Positions 47,275 through 58,283 of a stretch of 64,000 nt of DNA are shown here, in pieces. Each line of letters opens with the position of its first letter. The stretch's first letter is position 1. The notes beneath the pieces are model-generated. The model worked only from the letters and a program-made list of their open reading frames with translations, made no database searches and was not told the DNA's origin. The DNA comes from Hermatobates lingyangjiaoensis (Eukaryota; Arthropoda; Insecta; Hemiptera; Hermatobatidae): positions 3,693,001 through 3,757,000 of the forward strand of contig JAPFBL010001617.1 in NCBI GenBank assembly GCA_026182355.1. The letters are read 5' to 3'. Position numbers and translations under genes: made by a program.

Positions 47275-48625
47275 CACATACTTTCCGTCTGCACCCCTTG
47301 GACGGGGGTTGGCAGCTTTGGTCGGGCTGCGCGTCTTATCCTCAGTTAAACTTGCCCTAGGAGATTTGATCATCTGCTCTTCATTCCTGGAGAAGGTTGA
47401 TTTCTGATCGGCTTTTGGAGACTTCCCACTCATCTCGCCGGATGCTTCTTGTTCTCCTGGTTAAAATTTCGTTTTCCCTGTGCCTGTAGCTCCAACAGGA
47501 GCCGAGAAAAACGCGTTTAAAAGTGGGGGCAAAGTACAATCCAGAAATTTTCTGGATTAGGGGATTGGCCCAGAGGACCGGAGATGATGGGAAACTGTCA
47601 GGGGGGGTAAGAAAATAAAAATGGGTAGGGACCAGGTATATGAAAAAAAAAGGAGGGGGGGAGAAAATCGAAAAAACGCAAAAAACGCTGAAAAATTCGA
47701 TGAGTGAAGGTTAAGAACTTCTCACTATTGCTCCAAAAAATAAAAAACTTAGATGAAGACGCACTAAAAGAGTGCTCACGCGCAATGCGCTCTCTCTCGA
47801 CGAAAAATGAGAAAACATTTCCCACGGGGGATGTTCTGAATACCATCAACGATCCAGGAGTCGCCGAATCCCGGATCTGTTCCGCGACAGGTACCATCCA
47901 AGGTAGCATTCACAGGTACATCCACAGGTAGCATCCACAGGTACATCCACAGGTACATCAATAGGTACATACCTGTGGATGCTACCTGTGGATGTACCTG
48001 TGGATGTACCTGTGGTTGCTACCTGTGGATGTACCTGTGAATGCTACCTTGGATGGTACCTGTCGCGGAACTGATCCGGGATTCGGCGACTCCTGGATCT
48101 ATGGTGGTATTCAGAACATCCCCCGTGGGAAATGTTTTCTCATTTTTCGTCGAGAGAGAGCGCATTGCGCGTGAGCACTCTTTTAGTGCGTCTTCATCTA
48201 AGTTTTTTATTTTTTGGAGCAATAGTGAGAAGTTCTTAACCTTCAATCATCGAATTTTTCAGCGTTTTTTGCGTTGTTTCGATTTTACTCCCCCCCCCTC
48301 TCCTTTTTTTTCATATACCTGGCCCCTACCCATTTTTATTTTCTTACCCCCCCTGACAGTTTCCCATCATCTCCGGTCCTCTGGGCTAATCCCCTAATCC
48401 AGAAAATTTCTGGATTGTACTTTGCCCCCACTTTTAAACGCGTTTTTCTCGGCTCCTGTTGGAGCTACAGGCACAGGGAAAACGAAATTTTAACCAAGAG
48501 AACAAGGAGAATCCGGCGAGATGAGTGGGAAGTCTCCAAAAGCCGATCAGAAATCAACCTTCTCCAGGAATGAAGAGCAGATGATCAAATCTCCTAGGGC
48601 AAGTTTAACTGAGGATAAGACGCGC
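47275..48625. mobile_element. 1.3-kb fold-back: two head-to-head retroelement 5' regions
   Basis: 47329-47970 and 47980-48625 are inverted copies, roughly 645 bp each, with a few mismatches and a net 4-bp length difference. They are G+C-richer than the surroundings. Going outward from the centre, each arm has a minisatellite, about 450 bp non-coding including C- and T-runs, and then an ATG opening MSGKSPKADQKSTFSRNEEQ, which reads out of the arm. In the left arm the frame continues past the palindrome (to about 47277, minus strand). This looks like the 5' leader and first codons of a retroelement (LINE-type more likely than LTR) present head to head. No terminal duplication was seen. Confidence 0.65.
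47886..48062. repeat. Minisatellite at the fold-back centre
   Basis: Units TGTGGATGTACC (12 bp) and TGTGGATGCTACC (13 bp) alternate on the right, and their reverse complements on the left, about seven units per side, meeting near 47970. Confidence 0.85.
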
Positions 48626-49170
48626 GGGTATAAAAGAAATCGTAAAAGATAATTCAGAATTGAAATCTTTCGTTTGAAGATTAATAAATGTAATTATAAA
48701 TTATCTTAAAACGACATTTTCTCTTCGATGTTTATGACGTTTGTCAGAGAAAATAAGAGTATTTTCCTGTTTTAAATTTAAAAATTTGGCTTAAATATTC
48801 AATGTAGAAGGAGGTTAAGTAAACGATGTAAGAAATCCACTGGCTACTTAAACAAAAGCCATGTTCTCTTGCAGGAGAATATTTCCTAGCAATAATTTTT
48901 TTACTTTGGCTTTTCAAAAATGTTATTAATACTGTAGTTATACTAATGAGATTATTTGCATCAGTGGTGTGATATACAAAAATAAGCTTATATTTTGATA
49001 AGTCGATCAATCATTACTATCTGACTACCTCAGGAATGAAAGACTAATAAACATCTTCCATTTAGATGTTTGCATTATGCTTAAATGAAACATTATATCT
49101 TATATACCCAAGGGGATTGATATTAAATTTACTTATAGGAAAGTTGAGTGTAGGCCACTCCAGATTTTTT

Positions 49171-50045
49171 TACATTGTTTACATTGACTTAGACATTTTT
49201 TTAGTAAATCTACTGTAATAAAGTTGATGTTTATAATGGAAAAATTTGAATAATGTATTGACTTATATGACATATAAGTAGAATACTATTTTTACATGTA
49301 AAAAATCAGTACCAATAAACAGAAATTTCTGTTGCTTTCCATGGTACAAGTATGATGGATTTGTCTCAAAATACTTTAATCAATCAATATTATAGTCTTG
49401 AATAAAACTTAATATCAGTTGTAAATTATTTTGTTTTTGTGAATCATAGTATATTTGGGTAAAATTGAAGTGAGAGGAATGGACTCTTTCCTAAAGTAAA
49501 AGGAGTAATGTTTGTTGACAAATATCCAGTTTTTTTACTATTCTGGTCTAATAGTTTATAACTATTATTTTTAAAAAACTCAGGCTGCCACCTATTAATG
49601 TTTTAAACTATACTGAATAACCGGCATTGACATTGATTTGAGTATGTAAAACTTGCTAATTACTAATGTTTTTTTTTTCAATATACATTCACAAAACCTT
49701 ATAACAGAGTACAGCAAGAAGGAAAAAGGTAACACTCGCTCAGAGTGAAGGGTTGTATATGATTTTTGACAACGGGAAAGAAAAGTTGGGAAAGAAAAGT
49801 TCATGAAACTTCTTGTACAATAATTCTATAAAAGACCAAAAATGTAGAACATAACTCATAATTGAATACATTCTTTGAAGAAAAAGTAATGCAATTATCC
49901 TAAATCTTAAATTAAAAACTATCTTAAAAGGACATTTTGCAAATAAAATAGGAATATTTTTAAGTTTTAAATGGAAAAATTTGTCTTAAATATTTAATGT
50001 AGAAGGAGGTCAGGTAAACTATGTAAGAGATTCATTGGGTATCTA
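49171..50045 (+). repeat. Family A internal fragment without ends
   Basis: It begins TACATTGTTTACATTGACTT and continues through AACAGAGTACAGCAAGAAGG and TTTAATGTAGAAGGAGGTCA, matching internal family order, then stops at about 50030. It follows directly on the preceding right end. A minus-strand frame at 49595-49804 is incidental. Confidence 0.55.
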
Positions 50046-50058
50046 TTGGGTATTCATT

Positions 50059-50137
50059 GAGTTATCTATAGTATAAAAACATTATACAAATATCCTTATT
50101 TTATTTTGTACCATTTATTTTATACTATAGATAACTC
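50059..50137. repeat. Perfect 20-bp inverted repeat
   Basis: GAGTTATCTATAGTATAAAA (50059-50078) is exactly reversed and complemented at 50118-50137, with a 39-base loop. It may be the remains of a small MITE or a stem-loop; no flanking duplication was found. Confidence 0.7.
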
Positions 50138-50139
50138 TC

Positions 50140-51130
50140 TCATGTCATTGTATTTTTTAATTTTATTCCTCAGGTAAATACTTATTGTTGTTAATTTTAG
50201 TTGTAATTACTTTTAAAAACACCTTTCGAGACCAAACGAAAAAATTGATTTTTCTCGTACAAGTTGAGTGAATGATGCTATGAAGATAAGTTGATGCTAT
50301 GATTCATCAACACTGTTTTTTTCTTCAGAATATAACAATAAATTTTTTATATCATCTTTAATCATCCAACAAAGATATACAAACTTTTTTGTATAAACTC
50401 ACGGCCACAAAATAAAATTTTAAAATTTGAATGAGTGGAAATAAATTTATCAGACTTTGAAACAAACATTTGGATCAGGGTTAAATACATTTTTAACCGT
50501 AAAATGAAAAAAAATCGGGATTGATCTGAACTGCAGTTAACTATAAGGAAGCTTATTATTAAAATTCGTTAACAATAAATTTAATTGACAATTTATTTTT
50601 TAATACTGGCTGTCTTTGGTTCATTATAGTTGACAATGTTATCGTATATTTAATCATTTATGTTGTATTTTGACGATGCAATCAGTAGGTGCACATCTTG
50701 AAATAATAACTAATAACTGAGACTAGAGTCATGCAAGGTGGTATCCGAGGATTTTGTCACTTGTTACGTCACTTATAAGAACTACAGTTGGTTCAAATTT
50801 TATAATAATCATATGAATATGGATTTTTATAGAACAAGACTGTTTTTGTTGCGTTATTCCCGCCGATCACAGTTTTTCTAGTGAATGCTGGCATATACTA
50901 GTATGTTGGCAGCACTTTTACTGTGACTGCTACAGTGTGGGACTCTCCAGTGTGGCTTGACTCCTAAATTGAGTCACATCTCTTCTTCTGATGACGACGA
51001 TTCGTAAAAATATCAAATTGAGTTTTTGTAAGGTTTTCTGTGCTATCTTTTTGAGTTTGGTTTAATAATAATAATAGTGATACTTATAACTCTAAAAGTA
51101 GCAATAAGATAATACTAATAATATTAATAA
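50140..51130. other. No feature seen
   Basis: No gene was recognised. 50880-50990 is locally less AT-rich, but holds no identifiable motif. Confidence 0.35.
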
Positions 51131-51131
51131 T

Positions 51132-51400
51132 TAAAAAATCTGGAGTGGCCTACACTCTACTTTACTATTAGTATACATAATATCAAACTTCTTGGGTACA
51201 TAATATATAATGTCCCATTTAGTCATAATATAAATGTCTAATGGGAGATGTTTATTAGTCTTTCATTCCTGCTTATTTTTTTATATCACACCACTGATGC
51301 ATATAATATTATTAGTATAACTATAGTAGTAATATCATTTTAGAAAAGCTAAAGTGTAGATTTCATGTAACGAAATAATCTCATGCAGTTGAACATGACT
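51132..51400 (-). repeat. Family A right-end fragment (inverted)
   Basis: It starts AATCTGGAGTGGCCTACACT, CTACTTTACTATTAGTA and follows family order for about 260 bp, to ACGAAATAATCTCATGCAGT. The adjoining frame at 51383-51574 (plus, 63 codons, with six cysteines) is not recognised. Confidence 0.6.
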
Positions 51401-54033
51401 ACAGACTGGTTGGCTACTTGTCGGGTGGCAATTAGTACTTACCAGGACTGCTTGGCATCGAAGTTTACCCTTCAAGATCTTAGTATAGACTGTAATCGTT
51501 CTAATATAATTGTGAAGGTTACATCAAACTCCGACCCGCGAGTCCCATGCAGGTTTTTGGCCACTTTAGTGTAGTTGTTCGTTTACGCAAGGACAGATCT
51601 TCCAAAATGATGCGTAATTTTAAAGGTTACGCATATTATATATTTCTTATATTTTTTACCTTATAAACCATTTCTTCTTTTAAATGCGTTTTTTATAGGT
51701 GAAATGTTCTATTAAATATAATTGTATGATGCCATCAATTTAACTTCTTTGAATATTTTTAAATCCATTTAATTGATCGCAAATTCTACAAGTTATCCTA
51801 CTGCATTTCAATAAAATATATGACTATAGAAGAGATTTGTTATGTATTTGCATAGGATATAAACTTATGTAGACCACTTTACATTTTGTTTCTACAAAGT
51901 AAAGTTAAACAAATTAACTTTTATAATATTAAAGTAATTTTATTTTGAGGAAGTTTGAAAATGAAATAAATTTGATGACATTAATCTTAATGTTTACCAA
52001 ATATTCTTTTGGTAATTCGTGGATTCCTTCAATGATCACTTTGAACTGAAGGTATAATGCAGGGAAAGAAGGAAACAAAATTTATATAAATTTATTTATT
52101 AAAATTATTAATTTAATTTGTATTACTTAATAAAATTATTTTTATAGTTGATTTACTTAGTAATCTAATTGAAGATTTAAATATAAAGGTCAGGTGTTTT
52201 GACTTCTATATGTAAATGTAACAAAAACCATATATATAAAAAAAATAAACTTATATTCAGTCCATTTTAGGATTGAAAAATGCTTGAAAAGATTGTAATT
52301 TCAAAAGAGCAAGAGAGTACATTGAGGAAAGTGTATATTTAAATTGGCCCGTTTGCGAAGCTAATACTAGGGAATGGAGGATCAGAGAGGGATGACACCG
52401 GCGAACACATGTTTCTCAATGAGACCGCTTGGTATTTTCTTCGATCCCTCTCTCAGACTCCTGTTCTTTAAATCTCTCTTTCCTTACCTATCTCTGCATG
52501 AATTATGTATATACACTTCACACATGTCAACCAAATACATAATATCATAAATTTAGAACGTTATCTGTATCAAATAAAAAAAATATTTGCAATACTTAAA
52601 TTGATGACCTTCGAGTATGTTTGAAAAGGTTTCGGATAAAGTATACTAATGAAGTTAAAATTAGTCATTTTATTATTATCATTATTCAGATTTTAATCAC
52701 AGTTAACTTACATTTGACTTATTGCATCAAAACATTTAAAATGAAAATTTGTAAAATTAACTATTTAAATGTTTAAATATGAAATATATGGAAAGTGCAT
52801 ACATTTTTCTAACAAAACAGAGAAAAATATTTCTTAGTAATTTTAATGAAGATTGTAGTTTTTGCAGCGATTCTTTGAATCTGAGATATTATAATGAGTA
52901 TTTTAAGTAGATAATAGTTTTCAAACAGGACCTGGTAGTATAATGAATGACAGATATGGTCGATAAAAATTAAAGAAAACCTCAGTGTAGGGTAGAATCA
53001 TCAGTGCCAAGCCCTTGTTTGTATTGTCATGGTTTTGTATTGCTGATTAGTTGAAATGGCGGAAAAAAGGCTAGTGGGAGTTAGTTTTTGAGCATAAGTT
53101 ATATTTTATTGTAGCTAATGATATATATGTAGTTTTATTTTATGTATTAAGATTTAATTTTTTTTTTTAACTAAATATTTAAAAGTGCCTAACAATATGA
53201 TGGAAAACGAGAAAAGTTTGATTTTAAAGTAATATTGCAAGATAGAAAACAGTTAAGGAGTGAGACGACAACTTTTGCTTAGGGTTTATACAATGGGGAG
53301 CTGACTGGGTTAAGAGTTCATACTCGTAACATTGTGAAAACCTCCTATCTGTGGTTCTAAGTAAAATTGGAAAATCCGATTAAGGAACTCGTAAATTATC
53401 GTGTACCCTTAATCGTCTCAATTGTATATATTAACCCAAATAAATAAATCTCATAACACTATTGAAAGTCAGATTATTTTATCTTAAGTTGGAATGATAA
53501 CAAATTATGGGCTGATAACAACACCTTAATAGTGTTTTTTCATTAATTTTGAAAAATAAATTTAATTTATTAAAACTTTAAAATTTAATTTAATAAGTAC
53601 TACAAATGAAACAAAATGCTGGTGTGTTAATAATTAGGTCTGGTTGATATTCTTGAAACTTCATTCGAATATTTTTATCGTGTTTTTATCTGGTTGCAAA
53701 TATTTCTATTTTCTATTTTTATTTTCCAGTTCTTCTTAAAACTTGGTTGAAGTTTTATTTCTCCTAAAAGTTCTTTAAAATAATTATGAACTCTTCATTT
53801 AATAGTTTCTCTTTGTTTGTGTGAAGTCTTTTCCCAGTGTCATCATTAATAGTATAATTTTGTTTCTAGATCTTTCAGACATTGAAAATTGCCATTGTAA
53901 ATGTTGGGAGTTTTGCTCATCTGCTCCGTTACATTGAAAAGCAGGTATGTTTGTCTTAATTTAAATAAATACGTCTTCATTTTTCTATGTTGTGCTAGAA
54001 TCTGCATAAATTTCCACTATCTAATATTATGTA
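51401..54033. other. No feature supported
   Basis: Mostly AT-rich DNA. 52340-52490 is G+C-richer (GGATCAGAGAGGGATGACAC) and could be part of a retroelement, but shows no motif. No coding region was supported. Confidence 0.35.
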
Positions 54034-55116
54034 CTAGCAAACGTTGCTGTCTTTGACGTTTTTTTTTTTACAAAATTCGGAGGTGATACATAGTATTCCA
54101 AATCAGCAGTAGAAATTATAGAATAGTAAAAAATATCATTATTAGTACAGTGTTAAGTCACTGCCTCTGTACATACCACATTAGCTGTCTGTCCTTCAGG
54201 TTCATGGAAGAACAAATAGTTGTACCTCTGACTCTTGAGCAAGCTAACTACAGTTGACCATGTGAGAAAAACTTGCTCTCACACACTTCAGTTGCTGTGA
54301 TAGAAAGAGTTTCCCTTTGCGACTTAGTTACCGTTATTGCAAAATAGACGTTGATGGAACATTGCAATTGTTTGAATGGAAACTGATTGTGGTTCGGAAT
54401 TAATGGTATGTGTGGTATACAGACAGACCCTCAGTACCAAACCCAGTCATGATCGCCTCTATGGCGAATTTGTGTAGAGCATGAACTCAGAGTCGTGTAC
54501 CGTTGAACATTTTTGGCGCACTCAAGTTTCATAACATGAAATTTGTTACTGCTACTAAATCACAGTACGATTGGTGCCCCTTCTTTAAGTTTTTACTCAT
54601 GAGCAGGCAGTCCAGGAGCAGTCACGGAGTCAAATGAAATTCAGTTGGATGATGAACTGCTTCCTCATCACTAATCACTCTGTTAACTGACTTGTAAGTT
54701 CTTTCTTCGGCTTGATATAACGTCAGAACTTGTTTGTTGATTTTTGCTGCCTGCTCATTAGTAGGGGTTCACAAAGTCATTTATTCTGAATAGACAGTAC
54801 ATCTTCAACTCAGGGAAACACCTTATCAGTAAGCTCTTGAAATTAAAATCGCTTCTACGTTGAATTTTCAATCCTTAGATTGAAAATTCAATAATAGAAA
54901 GCTTAGATTTTAAGTCATAGATACGCCAATCTAGTGTCAAATTTTCAGCTTGCTAGGCTGAGTTTACTTGTTACAAAATTTTGCGGACAAACCGGCTGAC
55001 AGAAATTTTTCCAAGGGTGAATTCGGTTTCTCTAATGTATGAAACGTATACATATACCTTGGAATGAGTCAGTTCTAAGCAATGTACAGACAAAACCTTT
55101 CTTTTATTTATATAGA
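54034..55116 (-). mobile_element. Non-autonomous Helitron, second copy
   Basis: On the minus strand it begins A|TCTATATAAATAAAAG (55116) and ends CTAG|T (54034), between A and T as Helitrons do. It shares long stretches with 16318-17691, including CTGTCTGTCCTTCAGGTTCA. The helicase relic at about 54390-54150 reads KSQRETLSITATEV, SHGQL, stop, LACSRVRG. The stop after SHGQL (normally followed by Tyr) is the same TAG as in the other copy. The 3' hairpin is weaker here. Confidence 0.82.
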
Positions 55117-56949
55117 TTTCATGAAATCAGTTTCTAATACATAGAAAAAATGTTTTCTTCAGCTTTCTTTTAATAGCACTTAACGTGCTTTCTGAATTAA
55201 GAAATAAGGATATTGTGAAAATGGGCTCCTTATCTAAATCAGATGATAGTTGTTTATTTCCTTCAATTTTAATATTTGACTATGTTCATAAAAAAATCAT
55301 TCCCACTCTATCTTTTGTTCTTCTTAAATATATACTTATCTTTATGGATAAATATTGTTTATAAAGAAGTGGATAAATATCACTTCTTCTAATGATTTTT
55401 TACTTTTTAGAGTACATTTTTACTCATCAGAAAATATTTACGTACACAACGCCTAATATATTTTAGAATGACTACCTTTTCAGCTAGGTTATTGTTACAT
55501 CTGAAATCCTATCCAAACGTTTTCTCAGTCAATTTTCGACCTTTAAAGTGAACAACAAATGTACATCCCATTTCCAATGTAGTCATAATTCAATCTAAGC
55601 CAGTCAAAGTCAAGCTCATGCACTTTGTCAATAGTTATTTTAACAGCGCGCGCTGTTATGAAATTTGTAAACTGATTTCTCTAATTTGACATCTTTTTTA
55701 ATGTTAACCTTTGCTTCAGCCGTTCGAAGCCGTTCGAAATAATTTCATTATTTCCACAACCTCCATATACTAGTTTTCATATAATAGTTTGCATATATTA
55801 TTGAACTGTAATAAACATTATAATTTTGGATAGCTCAAGAATTGACTAGAACCTAAATAGGTTTTACTTCCACTGGTGAAATTTTTAAATGTCACTTTGT
55901 TCCAATTATTCGTCGATATAAAGTTATAATTCTAGAATAGAGAGTTGTTTTACTTTAATTAGATATTTATCCCTCAGTGAATATTTTAATTATATATTTT
56001 ATTAATCTTACAAAAAATGGTTATATTTATTTCAATTAATTCTGAAATAGTTCAATTGTTTTGTAAGTATTGTTCTGTTGAACATTTGAGACTTCTCGTT
56101 AATATGAAAAAAAAAATAACAAAAAAGGTATTATTTTACAGTATAAAATACATTTTTTCCATAAATTATTTTAATTAAATCTAAAGAGTATTTCAGTAAA
56201 AAAAGATAAATATTGAGGAAAGGTTTTTATCTGGCAATTTGATTTCGACTTCTTTGTTAGACAATTGCTGTTTAATATCCCTTTGAAATACTGTCAAAAG
56301 CAATCATTCCCAGAACCACTCAACTTTTACATATTAAGAAAAACAAAATCACTTGGCCTTTTTCTCCTTCAATTTAAACCCTCTTAAAGAGATATTTTTT
56401 TTGCAGGAGTAATTTGCTAAAGTTGATTACATGAATAAAAGATTTTTCATAATCTTTATCTATGAATATACATCAGGGTTTAGGTGCTAACAATGTTGTC
56501 ATGAACTTTTTATGCCGGTATGTGCATTTTGTTAAATATTAATAAAAGTCACTTAAACAGACATAGAATATAGCTAAAATAAATAGCCCGTTTTTTGACG
56601 ATTATTATATCACACTAGAGCTCTTTTCTTGGAGTCAGAAAGCTTCCAAAGTGATCATTTATGATTACTTTGACGTCTCCTGTGAAATATTTTATGAGAA
56701 ACATTGTATCTGGTATCATGTAGGTCAAACTATTAATGTTTCGTACCATTAAATTTAGATTATTTTGACTTTTATAGAAACCTTTAATAGACTGAAAATA
56801 ATCATTCTGGATAAAAATATTTTCTTTCAGTGTCAATCATAAGTCAAACGTTTTATATTTTACTATAAAACAGACTTTTCCAGTTATTTAAAAATTCTAA
56901 GGCTTTTTGATTTAATTCTATTGTCAGTTGCATAAACAGTTTCAATAAT
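55117..56949. other. No gene supported
   Basis: A minus-strand stretch 56790-56620, preceded by TTATTTTCAG, is open to a TAG and could be an exon, but no domain is visible. Otherwise AT-rich DNA. Confidence 0.3.
55641..55658. repeat. Perfect 18-bp CG-rich palindrome
   Basis: TAACAGCGCGCGCTGTTA equals its own reverse complement. Its GCGCGCGC core is conspicuous in this AT-rich window. It may be a protein-binding site or chance. Confidence 0.6.
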
Positions 56950-57185
56950 CTCGAACTAGTAGTTTAAGGTAAAAAAATTTGTCAAATTTTGAAAAAAAAG
57001 TGACTTTTGCGTGATGCAATATTATCCATATTGCAACTTTTGGATACACACCCAGCCACTCACTTGAATCATCGAAAAAAAGTAAAAAACGAACTTTTGG
57101 GACCGCAAAACGTTTAAATCCGTCAAAATTTGGGTATCAAATTTTTTATGATTAATATACATTATTTATAGCAAAGAAAGAAATT
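56950..57185 (-). repeat. Family A left-end remnant (inverted)
   Basis: Segments AAAAAGTGACTTTTGCGTGA, GGATACACACCCAGCCACTC, TTTGGGACCGCAAAACG and CCGTCAAAATTTGG follow the order of the family's left quarter, ending near a decayed TACATTATTTATAGCAAAG. Confidence 0.55.
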
Positions 57186-57559
57186 CATTATATGAATAAA
57201 TGGTATCAAAAAAATAAAAGGAAGAAACTAAGGAAAATCTATGACACGATCCGTTCATAGGAAATTATATATTTGAGAAATGTACTCTCTATTTATTTAA
57301 CATTTGAAAAGGATTGTCCAATGCTTATAATATCTTGGTGGTTGTCATATTTAATTATTTTTCATGTCTAAGTAAAGAGAAACACATCCAAATATGTCTT
57401 TTTTTTTGTAAACCTACAACAGAAAAACATTTATATAACATATGTATTTTAGTAATACTAATTTATAACATTAAGCCATTAATACTGCCCCAAAAGAAAG
57501 ATACCTTAGCACTGTATTAAAAATGCAGGAAGGAAACGCGTAATGAATTTCACGTAGAA

Positions 57560-57784
57560 ATGCGTAAGAAGAATTACGATGCGATGCACCTTTCTGCCGG
57601 CGCGCCAAAATCCCATACAACAGCACTCCATAAGTCAAAACTCACAAGAGAAATGATGGTGAATTCCACGAAAATTATCGCTAAAGAAAGAAACCATGTT
57701 AAATTACAAATATTAGAAGCATCAATAATTCAAGAAAAGCAGCCAGCCATAAATATCCACTTTAAGGGCAAAAAAGGGCTATAA
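57560..57784 (+). pseudogene. PLE GIY-YIG endonuclease C-terminal remnant
   Basis: The frame reads AMHLSAGAPKSHTTAL, then STKIIAKERNHVKLQILEAS and IIQEKQPAINI, resembling the end of Penelope-type GIY-YIG endonucleases (HxxxxxxSxxxxH...xxILxxExxxxKRxxxEAxxIxxxxPxLN). The following about 300 bases lead into the palindromic element at 58084, as expected for a PLE 3' end. The reverse transcriptase part is absent. Confidence 0.65.
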
Positions 57785-58083
57785 CTCGTAAACGGTAAGA
57801 GATATCGAAAAAATAATGAAATTTCGGGAAGCACGAAGTGCCATCCAAGTCAAATTATTTTTCAACGCTGATTGAAATGATACCAAACTCAATATTCTTC
57901 TATTCACTCCTTTGAAGCCCTTGAAAGAGACTAAAATACTGAGAAGTATGAATGGAACCATGAACCTAAACCTTTTGGCTTAGGGGATGTGACCTTAAAC
58001 TGTTCACAAGCCCCTGTTCCAAGTCTCTCTTATTATATCTACTTATAGTTTTATAAAAACATTCATAAACACGTGAAATAACA

Positions 58084-58274
58084 ATCAGTGATCAAGCCAC
58101 AATATGAAATGGGAAAATAAGACTGAGATCTTTAAACCGTAACAAGCGGTTTTCGACAGACTCAAAAATCCAACTGAAATTCAGTTGGGTTTTTGACTCT
58201 GACGAAGACCGCTTGTTACGGTTGAAAGATCTTAGTCTTGTTTTCCCATTTAATATTGTGATTTGATCATTGAT
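58084..58274. mobile_element. PLE pseudo-LTR palindrome, 191 bp, hammerhead-like core
   Basis: The two arms meet at CAACTGA-AAT-TCAGTTG (centre 58179), with few mismatches. The right arm 58199-58227 reads CUGACGA, AG-ACCG-CUUGUUA-CGGU-U, GAAA and GAUC, as in the 23.2-kb element. The left arm mirrors this with damage. It probably belongs to the PLE whose endonuclease end lies at 57560-57784. Confidence 0.65.
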
Positions 58275-58283
58275 ATATATATA

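Larger units (their letters stand above)
47047..49170 (+). mobile_element. Family A element interrupted by a fold-back
   Basis: The left end (ACTTTACTAGAAGTAAAGTA at 47049) runs to about 47270, and the right part resumes at about 48630 and ends TAGGAAAGTTGAGTGTAGGC, CACTCCAGATTTTTTT at 49170. The resumed sequence corresponds to a point about 1 kb further along the family, so a block of the host element is missing at the insertion. Confidence 0.65.

Noticed and set aside
47598..48397. Frames over 100 codons in the fold-back arms as genes
   Set aside because: They read through the non-coding leader, including C- and T-runs, and mirror each other across the palindrome.
51383..51574. Cys-containing plus frame as a CUB exon
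   Set aside because: CRVAIS resembles CUB text superficially, but the order of conserved residues and the splice sites do not fit, and the strand is opposite to the gene.
56615..56836. Minus frame as the last exon of the lipid-binding gene
   Set aside because: The acceptor is plausible and in phase, but the text lacks the conserved final Cys region of the family.
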